Below are positions 8,725 through 17,590 of a DNA stretch of 64,000 bases, in pieces. Numbering within the stretch: the first letter of the stretch is position 1; each line of letters starts with the position of its first letter. The notes under the pieces were generated by a model that searched no databases, was not told the DNA's origin, and saw nothing but the letters and a program-made list of their open reading frames with translations. Both the position numbers and the translations under genes were made by a program. The stretch is from Streptomyces sedi (GTDB lineage Bacteria; Actinomycetota; Actinomycetes; Streptomycetales; Streptomycetaceae): assembly GCF_006335015.1 (NCBI RefSeq), contig NZ_VDGT01000007.1, positions 186,001 to 250,000 on the forward strand, in the 5' to 3' direction.

Positions 8725-10438
8725 CCAGCGGCGACAGCCCCCGGTCCGCCGTCGGCACGGCCACGGCCGACAACCGCCGCACGGCCCGCACGGTGCTCTT
8801 CGCCGCCCGCTCGGCGACGGCGCTCCACCGGCTGCTGGACGTCCTGCCGGCCTTCGCGGGGGACGACCGGATCGCCCGCCGCTTCACACTGGTGCCCGGC
8901 TCCGACTTCGACGCCGAGGCCCTGACCGCCGTCGAGCGGGCCGGCGCGCGGACCGTGCCGTGGGAGAGCGCGGGCCGCGGCAGGTTTGACCTGATCGTGG
9001 CGGCCAGCCCCAAGGGCGACCTGCGCGAACTCGACGGCGTCCTGGCGCTGCTGCCGCACGGCGCCGGCTTCGGAAAGTCACTCCCCGGCGAGGGCACGCC
9101 CGGCGCCCCCTCCGGGCTCGACCCGCGTTTCTGCTGGCCGACGGCGTGCCGGTGGCCGACCGGCAGCTGCTCGCCCACCCCGACCAGCTCACCAGGCTGG
9201 CGCGGGCGAGCGCCGAGGCCGCCGGGCGCGCGGTGGTCGTCGGCGACCCCACGCTGGAGCGGCTGCTGGCCTCGGCCGCCCACCGGGACCGGTTCCGCGC
9301 GGCGCTGGGCACGGGCGCGCGCCGCCTGGTGGTGCTGCTCTCCACCTGGGGCCCCGAGGCGCTGCTGGCCCGCCGCCCCGGGCTGGCCACCGAGCTGGCC
9401 GGGCTGCTGCCGCACGACGCCTACCAGGTGGCGCTGGTGCCCCACCCCAACGAACGCAGCCGCCTCGGCTCCTTCGACCTGGCGCAGGCCCTGGCGCCCG
9501 CGCTCGACGCCGGGCTGCTGCTGCCCGGGCCACGAGACGAGTGGGCGTCGCTGCTGGTGGCGGCGGACGCGGTGGTCACCGACCACGGGTCGACAGCGCT
9601 CTACGCCGCCGCCCTCGGGCGGCGGGTGCTCGCCGCCTACGACGGCGGACACGAACTGATCGCCGGCAGTCCCACGGCGCGGCTGCTGGCCGCCGCGCCC
9701 CGGTTGGAGTCCGCCGAGGCGCTGCCGGAGCTGTTGCCCGCGCTGCTGTCGGAGCCGGTCGCGCCGGGCGTGACGGCGGCGGCCGGCGCGGCCTTCGCGC
9801 GGCGCGGCGGGGCGCTGGCGGCGCTGCGGCGCGAGCTGTACGCGCTGCTGGGGCTGGCCCCCGTGGGGCCGCCGCCCGAACCGGAGACACTGCCCGTTCC
9901 CTCCGCGCCGCCGCGCGGGCGGGGCGCGCCGGGCGCGTTCGCGGTGCGCGCGGCGCGGGAGGGGGCGCGGGTCACGGTCGAACGGCACCCGACGTGGTGG
10001 CCGGGGCCGGTGCGGCTGGTCGCGGCCGAGTGGGGCGTGGCGGGTCAACGGCAGGTGCAGAGCGCGGGGCTGCTCTACCGGCGCTGCCGGCCCGCGGAAC
10101 GCGACGCGGCGACGCACCGGGTCGCGTGGACGGTCGAGGGATGGATCGAGGCGGCGCTCCGGGACCATCCGGGGTGCGCCACGGCGGGCGTGGTGCTCTC
10201 CGCCGAGCTGGCGCTCGTCAGGGCCAGGGGCGGGCCGACACTCGCCCTCGAAGTCCCGCCCCTCGCGGCCGAAGGCCGCCTGCTGCACACCGACCCGGCC
10301 GCCGCGCTGGCCGCGGCCCACGCGTTGCTCTCCGAACGCCCGGACGCCGGGGGCCCGTTCACGGCGGTCATCGGCGACCGTCCGTTTCCGTGCGTGCTGC
10401 GGGAGGCGGGGGCCGAGGAGCGGTCTCGGCTGGTTTAG
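8721..10438 (+). pseudogene. Hypothetical GT-B-like protein split by a one-base frameshift
   Basis: Two reading frames make one protein. The frame from GTG 8721 gives RTVLFAARSATALHRLLDVL and further protein-like sequence to about SGLDP, then degenerates. The frame that contains GTG 9146 continues it as PAFLLADGVPVADRQLLAHP and runs to 10438. One extra C in the CCC run at 9122-9124 would join them as SGLDPAFLLADG. The second half has a GT-B-like nucleotide-site segment (VAADAVVTDHGSTALYAAAL), reminiscent of CDP-glycerol transferase or UDP-GlcNAc epimerase-type proteins, and an extra C-terminal domain. I recall similar intact Streptomyces proteins, sometimes misannotated as translation initiation factor 2. 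It is a recent mutation, a sequencing error in a C-run, or (least likely) a separate gene starting at 9146. Function unknown. Confidence 0.68.
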
Positions 10439-10461
10439 GGGCGACGGCGGGGGTGGGGGGC

Positions 10462-10887
10462 GGGGGTGGGTTGTCGACTGCGGATCGTGGGGGTTGCTCG
10501 CGCAGTTCCCCGCGCCCCTCCTGCGGGGCCGCATCGCCTGGTGAGGACGGCCGGTGGTAGGGGCGACAACCGAGCCGGGAGCGGGGGTGGGTTGTCGACC
10601 GTCGGGCCGTCGATGGTTGCTCGCGCAGTTCCCCGCGCCCCTCCTGCGGGGCCGCATCGCCTGGTGAGGACGGCCGGTGGTGGGGGCGACAACCGAGCCG
10701 GGAGCGGGGGTCGGTTGTCGACTGCGGATCGTGGGGGTTGGTCGCGCAGTTCCCCGCGCCCCTGCTGCGGGGCCGCATCGCCTGGTGAGGACGGCCGGTG
10801 GTGGGGGCGACAGCCGAGCCGGGAGCGGGGGCCCGCTTGTCGGCCGGCAGGCCGTCAATGGTTGCTCGCGCAGTTCCCCGCGCCCCT
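10462..10887. repeat. Tandem array of four ~122-base units containing the dispersed core element
   Basis: This fills the gap between two convergent genes (10439-10907). The core CGCAGTTCCCCGCGCCCCT occurs at 10501-10519, 10624-10642, 10745-10763 and 10869-10887, with periods of 123, 121 and 124 bases. Each unit also repeats the flanks: GTTGTCGAC upstream, GGGGCCGCATCGCCTGGTGA and a CGACA(A/G)CCGAGCCGGGAGCG segment downstream. All four cores face the same way. No coding sequence is credible here. Confidence 0.9.
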
Positions 10888-10907
10888 GCCGGCCGTCGTC
10901 GGTGCTG

Positions 10908-12863
10908 TTACGCCCCCCTGCGCTGTTCGATCGTCTTCGCCGCCGCGCGGTGGCGGGCCGACTCCTCGTGCTCGCCTCGTTCCTCCGCCAGGTCGGCGAG
11001 GGCGTGCAGCACCCGCGCCTCGTCGAAGTCGGCGCCGCGGGCGCGCGCCGCGGCCAGCGCCGAGGCGTACAGCGGCGCGGCCTCCGCCGGGCGGCCTCGG
11101 CGGCGCAGCACGCCGCCGAGGGCGAACGCCGCGCGGGAGGCGATGCGCTCCCGCCGCAGCTCCCGCGCCGTGCGGCACGCCTGCGTCAGCAGCTCCTCCG
11201 CGCGTTCCAGCTCACCGAGGGCGGCGAGCGCCTCGCCCAGCCGGTAGGTGCCGAGCAGCACGCCGTAGGCGTTGTCGATGGCGCGGTGCGCCTTCCGGGC
11301 CTCGGCGAAGTCGGCTGCCGCCGACTGCCAGTCGCCGCGCCTTCCGTGCAGCGTTCCCCTGAACTCGACGACGGAGGCCGCGAGTTTGCGGTGGACCGTG
11401 CTGCCGTCGAGCAGCTCGGCCGCCGCCTGAGCCAGCGTCAGCTCCTCGGCGGCGGCGTCGAACTCGCCCTGCTCCCAACGGACTCGGGCCAGCTGGCTGC
11501 GCATCCGCACCAGCGCCGGCGGGTGTTCGGCGCGTTGGGCCGCCTGGACGCCGAGGGTGAAGGAGTCGGCCGTGTCGGCGTGGTGCGGGTGGTCGAGGAA
11601 GTGGGTCCACAGCGCCTCGCAGAGCGCCCACGCCTCGTCGTACAGTTCGAGCCGCGCGGCCTGGGCCACCGCGCCGTGCAGCGCGTGCCGTTCGGCCTCC
11701 AGCCAGCGGTAGGCGTCGGCGGGCGTCCCCTCGCCGAGCGAGGCGTCGGGCGCTCCCTCCACCGGTTCCGCCCGCGCGGCCAGGGTGAGGCGCTCGCCGG
11801 CCGCCAGCACGTCGGCGCGCTGCGCCTGCCGCAGATACCAGCGCACGACCCGGGTCGCCGCCGCGCGGCGTTCCGCCTCGTCGCCGTCCTCCCGGGAGCG
11901 GCGCTCCGCGTGACCGCGCAACAGGTCGGGCAGCCTGGTCCGTTCGCCCCTGGGGTCGAGCAGGCCGGCCGTCTCCAGCGCGTCCAGGGCGTCGTCGGCT
12001 GCGTCCCTGCCCCGGCCCAGCAGCGCCGCCGCGCCCTCGCCGGTCAGCGAGCCGCCGGGGTGCAGCGGCACCAGCCGGTAGAGCAGCGCGGCGTTCTCGT
12101 CGAGGGAGCGGTAGGCCGCGTCCCAGACGGCTTCGACCATCGGGAGCCCCTTGTCCGTGAGTTCGTCCTCCAGCTCGGCGAGCAGCCGGGCCAGGGGGCG
12201 CCTGCGGTGGCGGCGCATCCACTGCCCGGCGACCCGCAGCGCCGCCGGCAGCCCGGAGCACAGCCGCAGCAGCCCGCCCACCGCCTCCGGCTCCTTCGCC
12301 AGGCGCGGGTCGTCCACGATCAGCCGCAGCAGCTCGGTGGCGTCCCGGTCGCCGAGCGGCTCCAGCGGCAGCTCGACGGCCGAGCCGCTCTCCAGGTCGG
12401 GCAGCGGCCCGTGGCTGGCCACGATGACCAGGCTCTCGCCGGAGGCGGGCAGCAGCGGCACCACCTCGGCCGCGGTCCGCGCGTTGTCGATCAGCACGAT
12501 CAGCCGGCGGCCGTCGGTGCGGTCCCAGTACTGGCGGCTGCGGTCGCGCAGCGTCTGGTCAAGCCAGCGGCCCTCGATGTCGAGCGCGCCGAGCAACTGG
12601 CCCAGCGCGTCGGTGACTTCGATGACCCCGCCGCGTCGCAAATCGTCCAGGTCGACGTGGAGGACGCCGTCGGGGTAACGCTCCCGCAGCCCGCGCGCCA
12701 GCCGGTAGGCCAGCTCCGTCTTCCCGGTGCCGCCCAGGCCGCTGAGCGCCAGGCACAGCGGCCTGGCCGTGCCCTTCCACTCGGCGACGGCCCGGAACGC
12801 CAGAGCCTGCTCGTCCTCCCGGTCGACGAAGTGCGCTGTCTCCGGTGGAACCTGGTACACCAT
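10908..12863 (-). CDS. NB-ARC/TPR STAND-family ATPase
   Basis: A 651-residue signal-transduction NTPase. A P-loop (GLGGTGKTEL near residue 43), a Walker B-like strand (RRLIVLIDNA) and a GLPAALRV motif identify the NB-ARC domain, followed by a winged-helix-like linker; residues 330 to the end are helical TPR-type repeats. It resembles the ATPase and TPR half of AfsR-type regulators but has no N-terminal DNA-binding or effector domain. The ATG at 12863 is preferred over GTG 12911 because the protein-like sequence begins there and GGGGAG lies upstream. It stands alone and convergent with its neighbour. Role as a sensor, scaffold or defence protein cannot be told from sequence. Confidence 0.8.
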   Translation of the reverse strand: MVYQVPPETAHFVDREDEQALAFRAVAEWKGTARPLCLALSGLGGTGKTELAYRLARGLRERYPDGVLHVDLDDLRRGGVIEVTDALGQLLGALDIEGRWLDQTLRDRSRQYWDRTDGRRLIVLIDNARTAAEVVPLLPASGESLVIVASHGPLPDLESGSAVELPLEPLGDRDATELLRLIVDDPRLAKEPEAVGGLLRLCSGLPAALRVAGQWMRRHRRRPLARLLAELEDELTDKGLPMVEAVWDAAYRSLDENAALLYRLVPLHPGGSLTGEGAAALLGRGRDAADDALDALETAGLLDPRGERTRLPDLLRGHAERRSREDGDEAERRAAATRVVRWYLRQAQRADVLAAGERLTLAARAEPVEGAPDASLGEGTPADAYRWLEAERHALHGAVAQAARLELYDEAWALCEALWTHFLDHPHHADTADSFTLGVQAAQRAEHPPALVRMRSQLARVRWEQGEFDAAAEELTLAQAAAELLDGSTVHRKLAASVVEFRGTLHGRRGDWQSAAADFAEARKAHRAIDNAYGVLLGTYRLGEALAALGELERAEELLTQACRTARELRRERIASRAAFALGGVLRRRGRPAEAAPLYASALAAARARGADFDEARVLHALADLAEERGEHEESARHRAAAKTIEQRRGA

Positions 12864-13136
12864 TCCCGGCCGACTCCCCGTCCGCTGGCGCCGGCGGTGC
12901 CCCTCGGGCACGCCGCACGGCGACGCCCCGCGCGAGGCGTCCCCTCACTCTAGGTGCATCACCCGTACCCGAACCAGCGAACCTCCGTGTCTCCCGGCCT
13001 CGTTCGCCCCACGCGCCGCCGTGCCGTCAAATCGCTGGCGCCGCCGGCCGCCCCGGGTACGCTGCCCGGTGGGAACGCCCGCCACGGGCGGCCCGGCACG
13101 AGACGGAACGGACCTTCCGGCGGACAGGAGAGGCAG

Positions 13137-13244
13137 ATGCGGCGTCACTTCGGAGCAGTAGAAGCGCCCTCTCGTCCCTTCCTGATCTCCGAGGACATCC
13201 GTGCCCTTCTCCACTCTGAACATCGGCGTGCTGGCCCATGTTGA
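13137..13244 (+). CDS. Upstream ORF overlapping the ribosomal-protection gene start
   Basis: ATG at 13137 follows the best ribosome binding site in the region (AGGAGAGG, about 5 bases upstream) and encodes 35 residues (MRRHFGAVEAPSRPF and on). It ends at 13244, 44 bases inside the GTPase gene in another frame. Its position suggests a leader peptide that couples or attenuates translation of the resistance gene; leader-peptide attenuation is established for tet(M), but this sequence is unrelated. The rest of the 337-base gap (12864-13136) shows nothing else I can call. Confidence 0.4.
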   Translation: MRRHFGAVEAPSRPFLISEDIRALLHSEHRRAGPC

Positions 13245-15183
13245 CGCCGGAAAGACCAGCCTGACCGAACGCCTCCTCTTCGACAACGGCGCCGTCGCCC
13301 GCCTGGGCAGCGTCGACGCGGGCAGCACCCGCACCGACACCGGCGAGCTGGAACGCGAGCGAGGCATCACCATCCGCAGCGCGGTGGCCTCCTTCCGCGT
13401 CGGGCGGCACCAGGTCAACCTGGTGGACACGCCGGGCCACCCGGACTTCGTCGCCGAGGTGGAACGCGCCTTCTCCGTGCTGGACGCGGCCGTGCTGGTG
13501 GTCTCCGCCGTCGAGGGCGTGCAGGCCCACACGCGGGTGCTGATGCGCTCGCTGCGCGCGGCGGGGCTGCCGACGCTGCTGTTCGTCAACAAGATCGACC
13601 GCTCCGGCGCCCGCCCCGAGGCTCTGCTGGCCGACATCCGGGCGCGACTGACGCCGGCGGCCTTCCCGTTGACCGCGGTCACCGACCCGGGGACGCGCGG
13701 CGCCAGGGCGTGCGCGCGTGCGTTGACCGATCCCGCCGTGCGGGACGAGGTCGCCGAGGCGCTGGCCGAGCGGGACGACACGCTGCTGGCCCGGCTGGTC
13801 GAGGGCCGGCCGCCGTCGGTCGGGGAGCTTCGCGCGCTGCTCGCGGAGGCGGTCGCGGCCGGGCGCGCGCACCCGGTGCTGGCAGGCTCGGCGCTCACCG
13901 GGGAGGGGGTCGGGGCGCTGACCGAGGCGTTGACCGCGTGGCCGCTCGTCCCCGACGCGGCGGACTCGGCCCCGCCGGCCGGCACCGTCTTCGCCGTGGA
14001 GCGCTCCGGGGAAGGCGAAAAGGTGGCCTATCTGCGGCTGTTCCAGGGCCGGTTGCACGCCAGGCGGCGGGTCACCTTCCGGCGGCGCGAACCGGACGGC
14101 GCGCGGGGCGAGTTCACCGGCCGGATCAGTCGTCTTGAGGTCGTCACGCCCGACGAGCGGCCCGGCGGGCACGGCGAAGTGCCGCTGCGCGCGGGGGAGA
14201 TCGGCCGGCTGCACGGGCTGCCCGGGGTGCGCATCGGTGACCGGCTGGGGCACCCGCCGCGTGCCGACGGGCCGGCGCGCTTCGCGCCGCCGAGCCTGGA
14301 GACGGTGGTCGAGCCGGTGTCGCCGGAGCGGAAGGTGGCGCTGCACGCGGCGCTGTCCGCGCTGGCCGACGAGGACCCGCTGATCAGGACGCGCACCGCG
14401 CTCGACGGCACGCTGAGCGTGCTGCTCTACGGGGAGGTGCAGCGCGAGGTGCTGGGGGAACGGCTGCGCCGCGACTTCGGGGTGGAGGCCGTCTTCGCTC
14501 CGGCCACCCCGGTCTACTTCGAGCGGCCGGCGGGCGTCGGCACGTCCTCGACCGAGCTGCGCAAGCGAGGGCCGAACGACTACTGGGCGACCGTCGGGCT
14601 GCGGGTCGAGCCGCTGGCGCCCGGCGAGGGGCGGCGGTTCGAGCGGCGGGTGGAGTGGGGGGCGCTGCCCCGCGCGTTCCACCAGGCCGTCGAGGACGCG
14701 GTCGGGCACACGCTGCGCCAGGGCCTCCACGGCTGGGAGGTGACGGACTGCCTGGTCACGCTGGTCCGGGTGGGCTGGCACTCTCCCAACAGCGTCGTCG
14801 CCGACTTCCGGCGCCTGACGCCGATCGTGCTGATGCGGGCGCTGCGCGCGGCCGGGACGCGGGTGTACGAGCCGTGTCAGTCGATGGAGCTGGAGATCCC
14901 GTCGGACACGTTGCCCATGGTGGTCGGCCGGCTGACGTCGGTCGGCGGGCGGGTGCTGGACTCGGTGGAACGCGGCGGCAACTGGTTGCTGACCACCGAG
15001 GTGCCGACCCGGCTGGCTCCCGAAGTGATCGCGGCGCTGCCGGGGTTGACCAGGGGCGAGGGCACGCACTGGTCACGTCCGGAGGGCGACCGACTGGTCA
15101 GGGGAACCCCGCCGAGCCGGCCGCGGTCCCTCGACGATCCGCGTGACCGGCCCCTGGACCTGGCGGACCGCGAGGAGGGGTGA
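13201..15183 (+). CDS. otrA: Tet(M)/OtrA-type ribosomal protection GTPase
   Basis: A 660-residue elongation-factor-G-like GTPase. The N-terminus LNIGVLAHVDAGKTSLTERL is the family signature, with the switch segment ERERGITI, the G3 motif DTPGH and G4 motif NKID. It is the length of tetracycline ribosomal protection proteins, shorter than EF-G. These bind the stalled ribosome and release tetracycline. The GTG at 13201 follows GAGGA and gives the expected start MPFSTLNIG. No tetracycline gene cluster is in the window, so this is likely general resistance or an orphan paralogue. The symbol is by family resemblance. Confidence 0.83.
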   Translation: MPFSTLNIGVLAHVDAGKTSLTERLLFDNGAVARLGSVDAGSTRTDTGELERERGITIRSAVASFRVGRHQVNLVDTPGHPDFVAEVERAFSVLDAAVLVVSAVEGVQAHTRVLMRSLRAAGLPTLLFVNKIDRSGARPEALLADIRARLTPAAFPLTAVTDPGTRGARACARALTDPAVRDEVAEALAERDDTLLARLVEGRPPSVGELRALLAEAVAAGRAHPVLAGSALTGEGVGALTEALTAWPLVPDAADSAPPAGTVFAVERSGEGEKVAYLRLFQGRLHARRRVTFRRREPDGARGEFTGRISRLEVVTPDERPGGHGEVPLRAGEIGRLHGLPGVRIGDRLGHPPRADGPARFAPPSLETVVEPVSPERKVALHAALSALADEDPLIRTRTALDGTLSVLLYGEVQREVLGERLRRDFGVEAVFAPATPVYFERPAGVGTSSTELRKRGPNDYWATVGLRVEPLAPGEGRRFERRVEWGALPRAFHQAVEDAVGHTLRQGLHGWEVTDCLVTLVRVGWHSPNSVVADFRRLTPIVLMRALRAAGTRVYEPCQSMELEIPSDTLPMVVGRLTSVGGRVLDSVERGGNWLLTTEVPTRLAPEVIAALPGLTRGEGTHWSRPEGDRLVRGTPPSRPRSLDDPRDRPLDLADREEG

Positions 15184-15256
15184 CCCGACGCCGGTGGACC
15201 GGCCGCAGCAGGTCGCGCCGGTTCCCGGCCTTCCCGCTCGGCCCGGGCGGGTGGGT

Positions 15257-15293
15257 CGACGCGCCCGCGCGGTGGACGCGTGCGGGCGCGTCG
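15257..15293 (+). terminator. Hairpin after the ribosomal protection gene
   Basis: A 12-base perfect stem (CGACGCGCCCGC at 15257-15268, GCGGGCGCGTCG at 15282-15293) with a 13-base loop lies between the GTPase stop and the next gene. Confidence 0.55.
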
Positions 15294-15364
15294 TCCCGGG
15301 TACCCGAGGACTCCAGGCCGCGGGGAACCCCGTGGCACCGGGCACTCGGGAGAGGAGCGGCGTC

Positions 15365-15724
15365 ATGGTCGACGGACGTGTCTACGGACCCAACGGCGAA
15401 CGGGAGTTCGGCGAGGTGCAGATCGGCAAGGGGGTTCGGCCGATGGCCCAGCACGGCCAACTGCACGTCGCCACCGGAACGTTGACCCTCCGCGACAGCG
15501 GCGGAGGCCTGATCGACGAGGCGCCGGTCAGCGAGGTCAGCGCCAACCGGGTGCGTTTCACCGGTGGGCGCACGGTCGCCCTGCGGATGGGCGGCGACCG
15601 CTACCACGTCTCGCCCGGCTGGGGCGATCGCGGCGATCTGCTGACCCGTAGGCCGGAGCGGGTCGCGAAGGCCGCCGACGACTTACTCAACCTCATCGAG
15701 ACCGGGGGCGGCACCGTGCGCTGA
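15365..15724 (+). CDS. Small hypothetical protein with a TTA codon
   Basis: A 119-residue soluble, beta-rich protein (MVDGRVYGPNGEREFGEVQ at the start) with an ISVxxxRVRF-like strand pattern and a short C-terminal helix. The ATG at 15365 follows GAGAGGAG; upstream codons in the same frame look non-coding. It carries one TTA leucine codon (15683-15685), so it is a candidate bldA-dependent gene. A strong hairpin directly follows. Family not recognised. Confidence 0.68.
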   Translation: MVDGRVYGPNGEREFGEVQIGKGVRPMAQHGQLHVATGTLTLRDSGGGLIDEAPVSEVSANRVRFTGGRTVALRMGGDRYHVSPGWGDRGDLLTRRPERVAKAADDLLNLIETGGGTVR

Positions 15725-15733
15725 CCGCCCCCA

Positions 15734-15770
15734 CCGACCGGCCGCCCCCTCCCCCGGGGCGGCCGGTCGG
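15734..15770 (+). terminator. Strong rho-independent-type hairpin
   Basis: A 15-base perfect stem: CCGACCGGCCGCCCC (15734-15748) pairs with 15756-15770 around a 7-base loop, ten bases after the stop of the small gene. Confidence 0.75.
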
Positions 15771-15956
15771 CTGTCCGCCGTTCCCCGTTCCCCGTTCCCT
15801 CCGTCCTCGGGCTTCGGGGAGCCCGTGCGTAGGGAATACCGCGGCCCGGGAATAACGAGCGGTCCCCCCACCGCTGGACCCGATCTGCCGGCCGCGAGGT
15901 CGGCTCTGGCGCCTGAGAGGGTGAACGTGAGACCGAGGTGAGGGGAGGGCCGTGCG

Positions 15957-17555
15957 ATGGCGGTCGAGGAGGCCGGCGGAAGAGCCGGGACGCGCGAGTG
16001 GGTGGGGCTGGGGGTGCTGGCCCTGCCGACGCTGCTGCTCGCCCTGGACATCAGCGTGCTGCACCTGGCGGCACCGCATCTGAGCGCGGACCTGGGGACG
16101 AGCAGCAGCGAGCTGCTGTGGATCCTGGACGTCTACGGGTTCATGATCGCGGGCTTTCTGGTGACGATGGGCACGCTGGGCGACCGGATCGGCCGCAGAA
16201 AGCTGCTGATGATAGGGGCCACCGCGTTCGGCGTGGCGTCGGTGGCGGCGGCTTACGCCTCGTCGCCGCTGATGCTGATCGTGGTGCGCGCGCTGCTGGG
16301 CGTGGCGGGGGCGACGCTGATGCCCAGCACGCTGGCGCTGATCAGCAACATGTTCAAGGACGCGCGCCAGCGTTCGATGGCGATCGGCGTGTGGATCATC
16401 TGCTTCTCGGCGGGGGCGGCCGTGGGGCCGGTGCTGGGCGGGGTGATGCTGGAGCACTTCTGGTGGGGCTCCGTCTTTCTGCTGGGGGTCCCGGTGATGG
16501 TGGTGCTGTTGGTCGCCGCGCCGCTGCTGCTGCCCGAGTACCGCGACGACAGCCCGGGGCGCCTGGACCCGGTCAGCGTCGGCCAGTCGCTGGCCGCGAT
16601 GATCCCGCTGATCTACGGGATCAAGGAGCTGGCCAAGGAGGGTCTCGCGACGCTGCCGCTGGCCTCGTTGGTCCTCGGATCGTTCATGGGGCTGCTCTTC
16701 GTACGGCGGCAGCGGTCGCTGCCGGCGCCGCTGATGGACCTCCGGCTCTTCGCGAACCGCTCGTTCACCGCGGCGCTGACGATGCTGCTGGTCGCCGCGT
16801 TCACCTCGGGCGGCGTGATGCTCTTCTTCATCCAGGGGCTCCAGATGGTCCAGGGGATGTCGACGCTGCGGGCCGGGCTGTGGATGCTGCCGATGACGGC
16901 GGGCATGATCGTCGGGTCGGTACTGGCCCCGACGCTGGCCAGGCGCGTGCCGCCGGGACACGTCGTGGCCGGTGGCTTTCTGCTGGCGGCCGGGGGCTAC
17001 GCGCTGATGTCGGTGGACGCCGGCTCGCTGGCGTGGTCGGTGACCGGGCTGCTGATCGGCACGCTCGGGCTGTCGCCCGCCATGGTGCTCGGCACGGACC
17101 TGGTGCTCGGCTCAGCCCCGCCGGAGCGCGCCGGGTCGGCGTCCTCGCTCTCCGAGACGGCCACGGAGCTGGGCATGGCGCTGGGCATCGCGGTGCTCGG
17201 CAGCGTCGGGGCCACCGTCTACCGGACCAGGATGGAGGGCGAGAGCCCCGAGCAACTGCCGGACGAGGCGGCGAGGTTCGCCGAGGACAGCCTTCCGGGG
17301 GCGGTCGCGGTGGCCGAGGAGCTGCCCGGCGACACCGGGCGGGGGCTGCTCGACACGGCGCGGGACGCGTTCAGTTCGGGCGCCGGTGTCACCACGGTGG
17401 TCAGCGGGACGCTGATGGTCGTCTGCGCTTGGCTGGCGCTGCGCGGGCTGAGCCAGGTGCGGCCGATCGGGTCCGAGGAGCGCGCGGAGCCGCCGGCCGG
17501 GGCGCCGGCGGATGAACGGCCCACGGACGAGGGCACGTTGACGGCTGCGGGCTGA
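15957..17555 (+). CDS. MFS drug exporter, DHA2 (14-helix) family
   Basis: A 532-residue inner-membrane proton antiporter. It has motif A between helices 2 and 3 (GTLGDRIGRRKLLM), a helix-1 segment LLALDISVLHLAAPHL typical of the SmvA/QacA group, and motif C in helix 5 (SAGAAVGPVLGGVML). Length and hydrophobic pattern fit 14 membrane helices with a soluble C-terminal tail. The ATG at 15957 follows AGGGGAGGG. The substrate is unknown; members export quaternary ammonium compounds and antibiotics. No adjacent TetR/MarR regulator is seen. The upstream gap (15771-15956) contains two GGGAATA repeats near 15833-15853 whose meaning is unclear. Confidence 0.85.
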   Translation: MAVEEAGGRAGTREWVGLGVLALPTLLLALDISVLHLAAPHLSADLGTSSSELLWILDVYGFMIAGFLVTMGTLGDRIGRRKLLMIGATAFGVASVAAAYASSPLMLIVVRALLGVAGATLMPSTLALISNMFKDARQRSMAIGVWIICFSAGAAVGPVLGGVMLEHFWWGSVFLLGVPVMVVLLVAAPLLLPEYRDDSPGRLDPVSVGQSLAAMIPLIYGIKELAKEGLATLPLASLVLGSFMGLLFVRRQRSLPAPLMDLRLFANRSFTAALTMLLVAAFTSGGVMLFFIQGLQMVQGMSTLRAGLWMLPMTAGMIVGSVLAPTLARRVPPGHVVAGGFLLAAGGYALMSVDAGSLAWSVTGLLIGTLGLSPAMVLGTDLVLGSAPPERAGSASSLSETATELGMALGIAVLGSVGATVYRTRMEGESPEQLPDEAARFAEDSLPGAVAVAEELPGDTGRGLLDTARDAFSSGAGVTTVVSGTLMVVCAWLALRGLSQVRPIGSEERAEPPAGAPADERPTDEGTLTAAG

Positions 17556-17590
17556 CGTCCGTCCGTGCGCCTCGGCCTCCTGGACCGGCC

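Noticed and set aside
13027..15069. A 680-codon minus-strand frame
   Set aside because: Antisense shadow of the ribosomal protection gene, with low-complexity composition.
13201..15183. Elongation factor G, or self-resistance of a tetracycline cluster
   Set aside because: Length and N-terminus match ribosomal protection proteins rather than EF-G, and no type II PKS genes are in the window.
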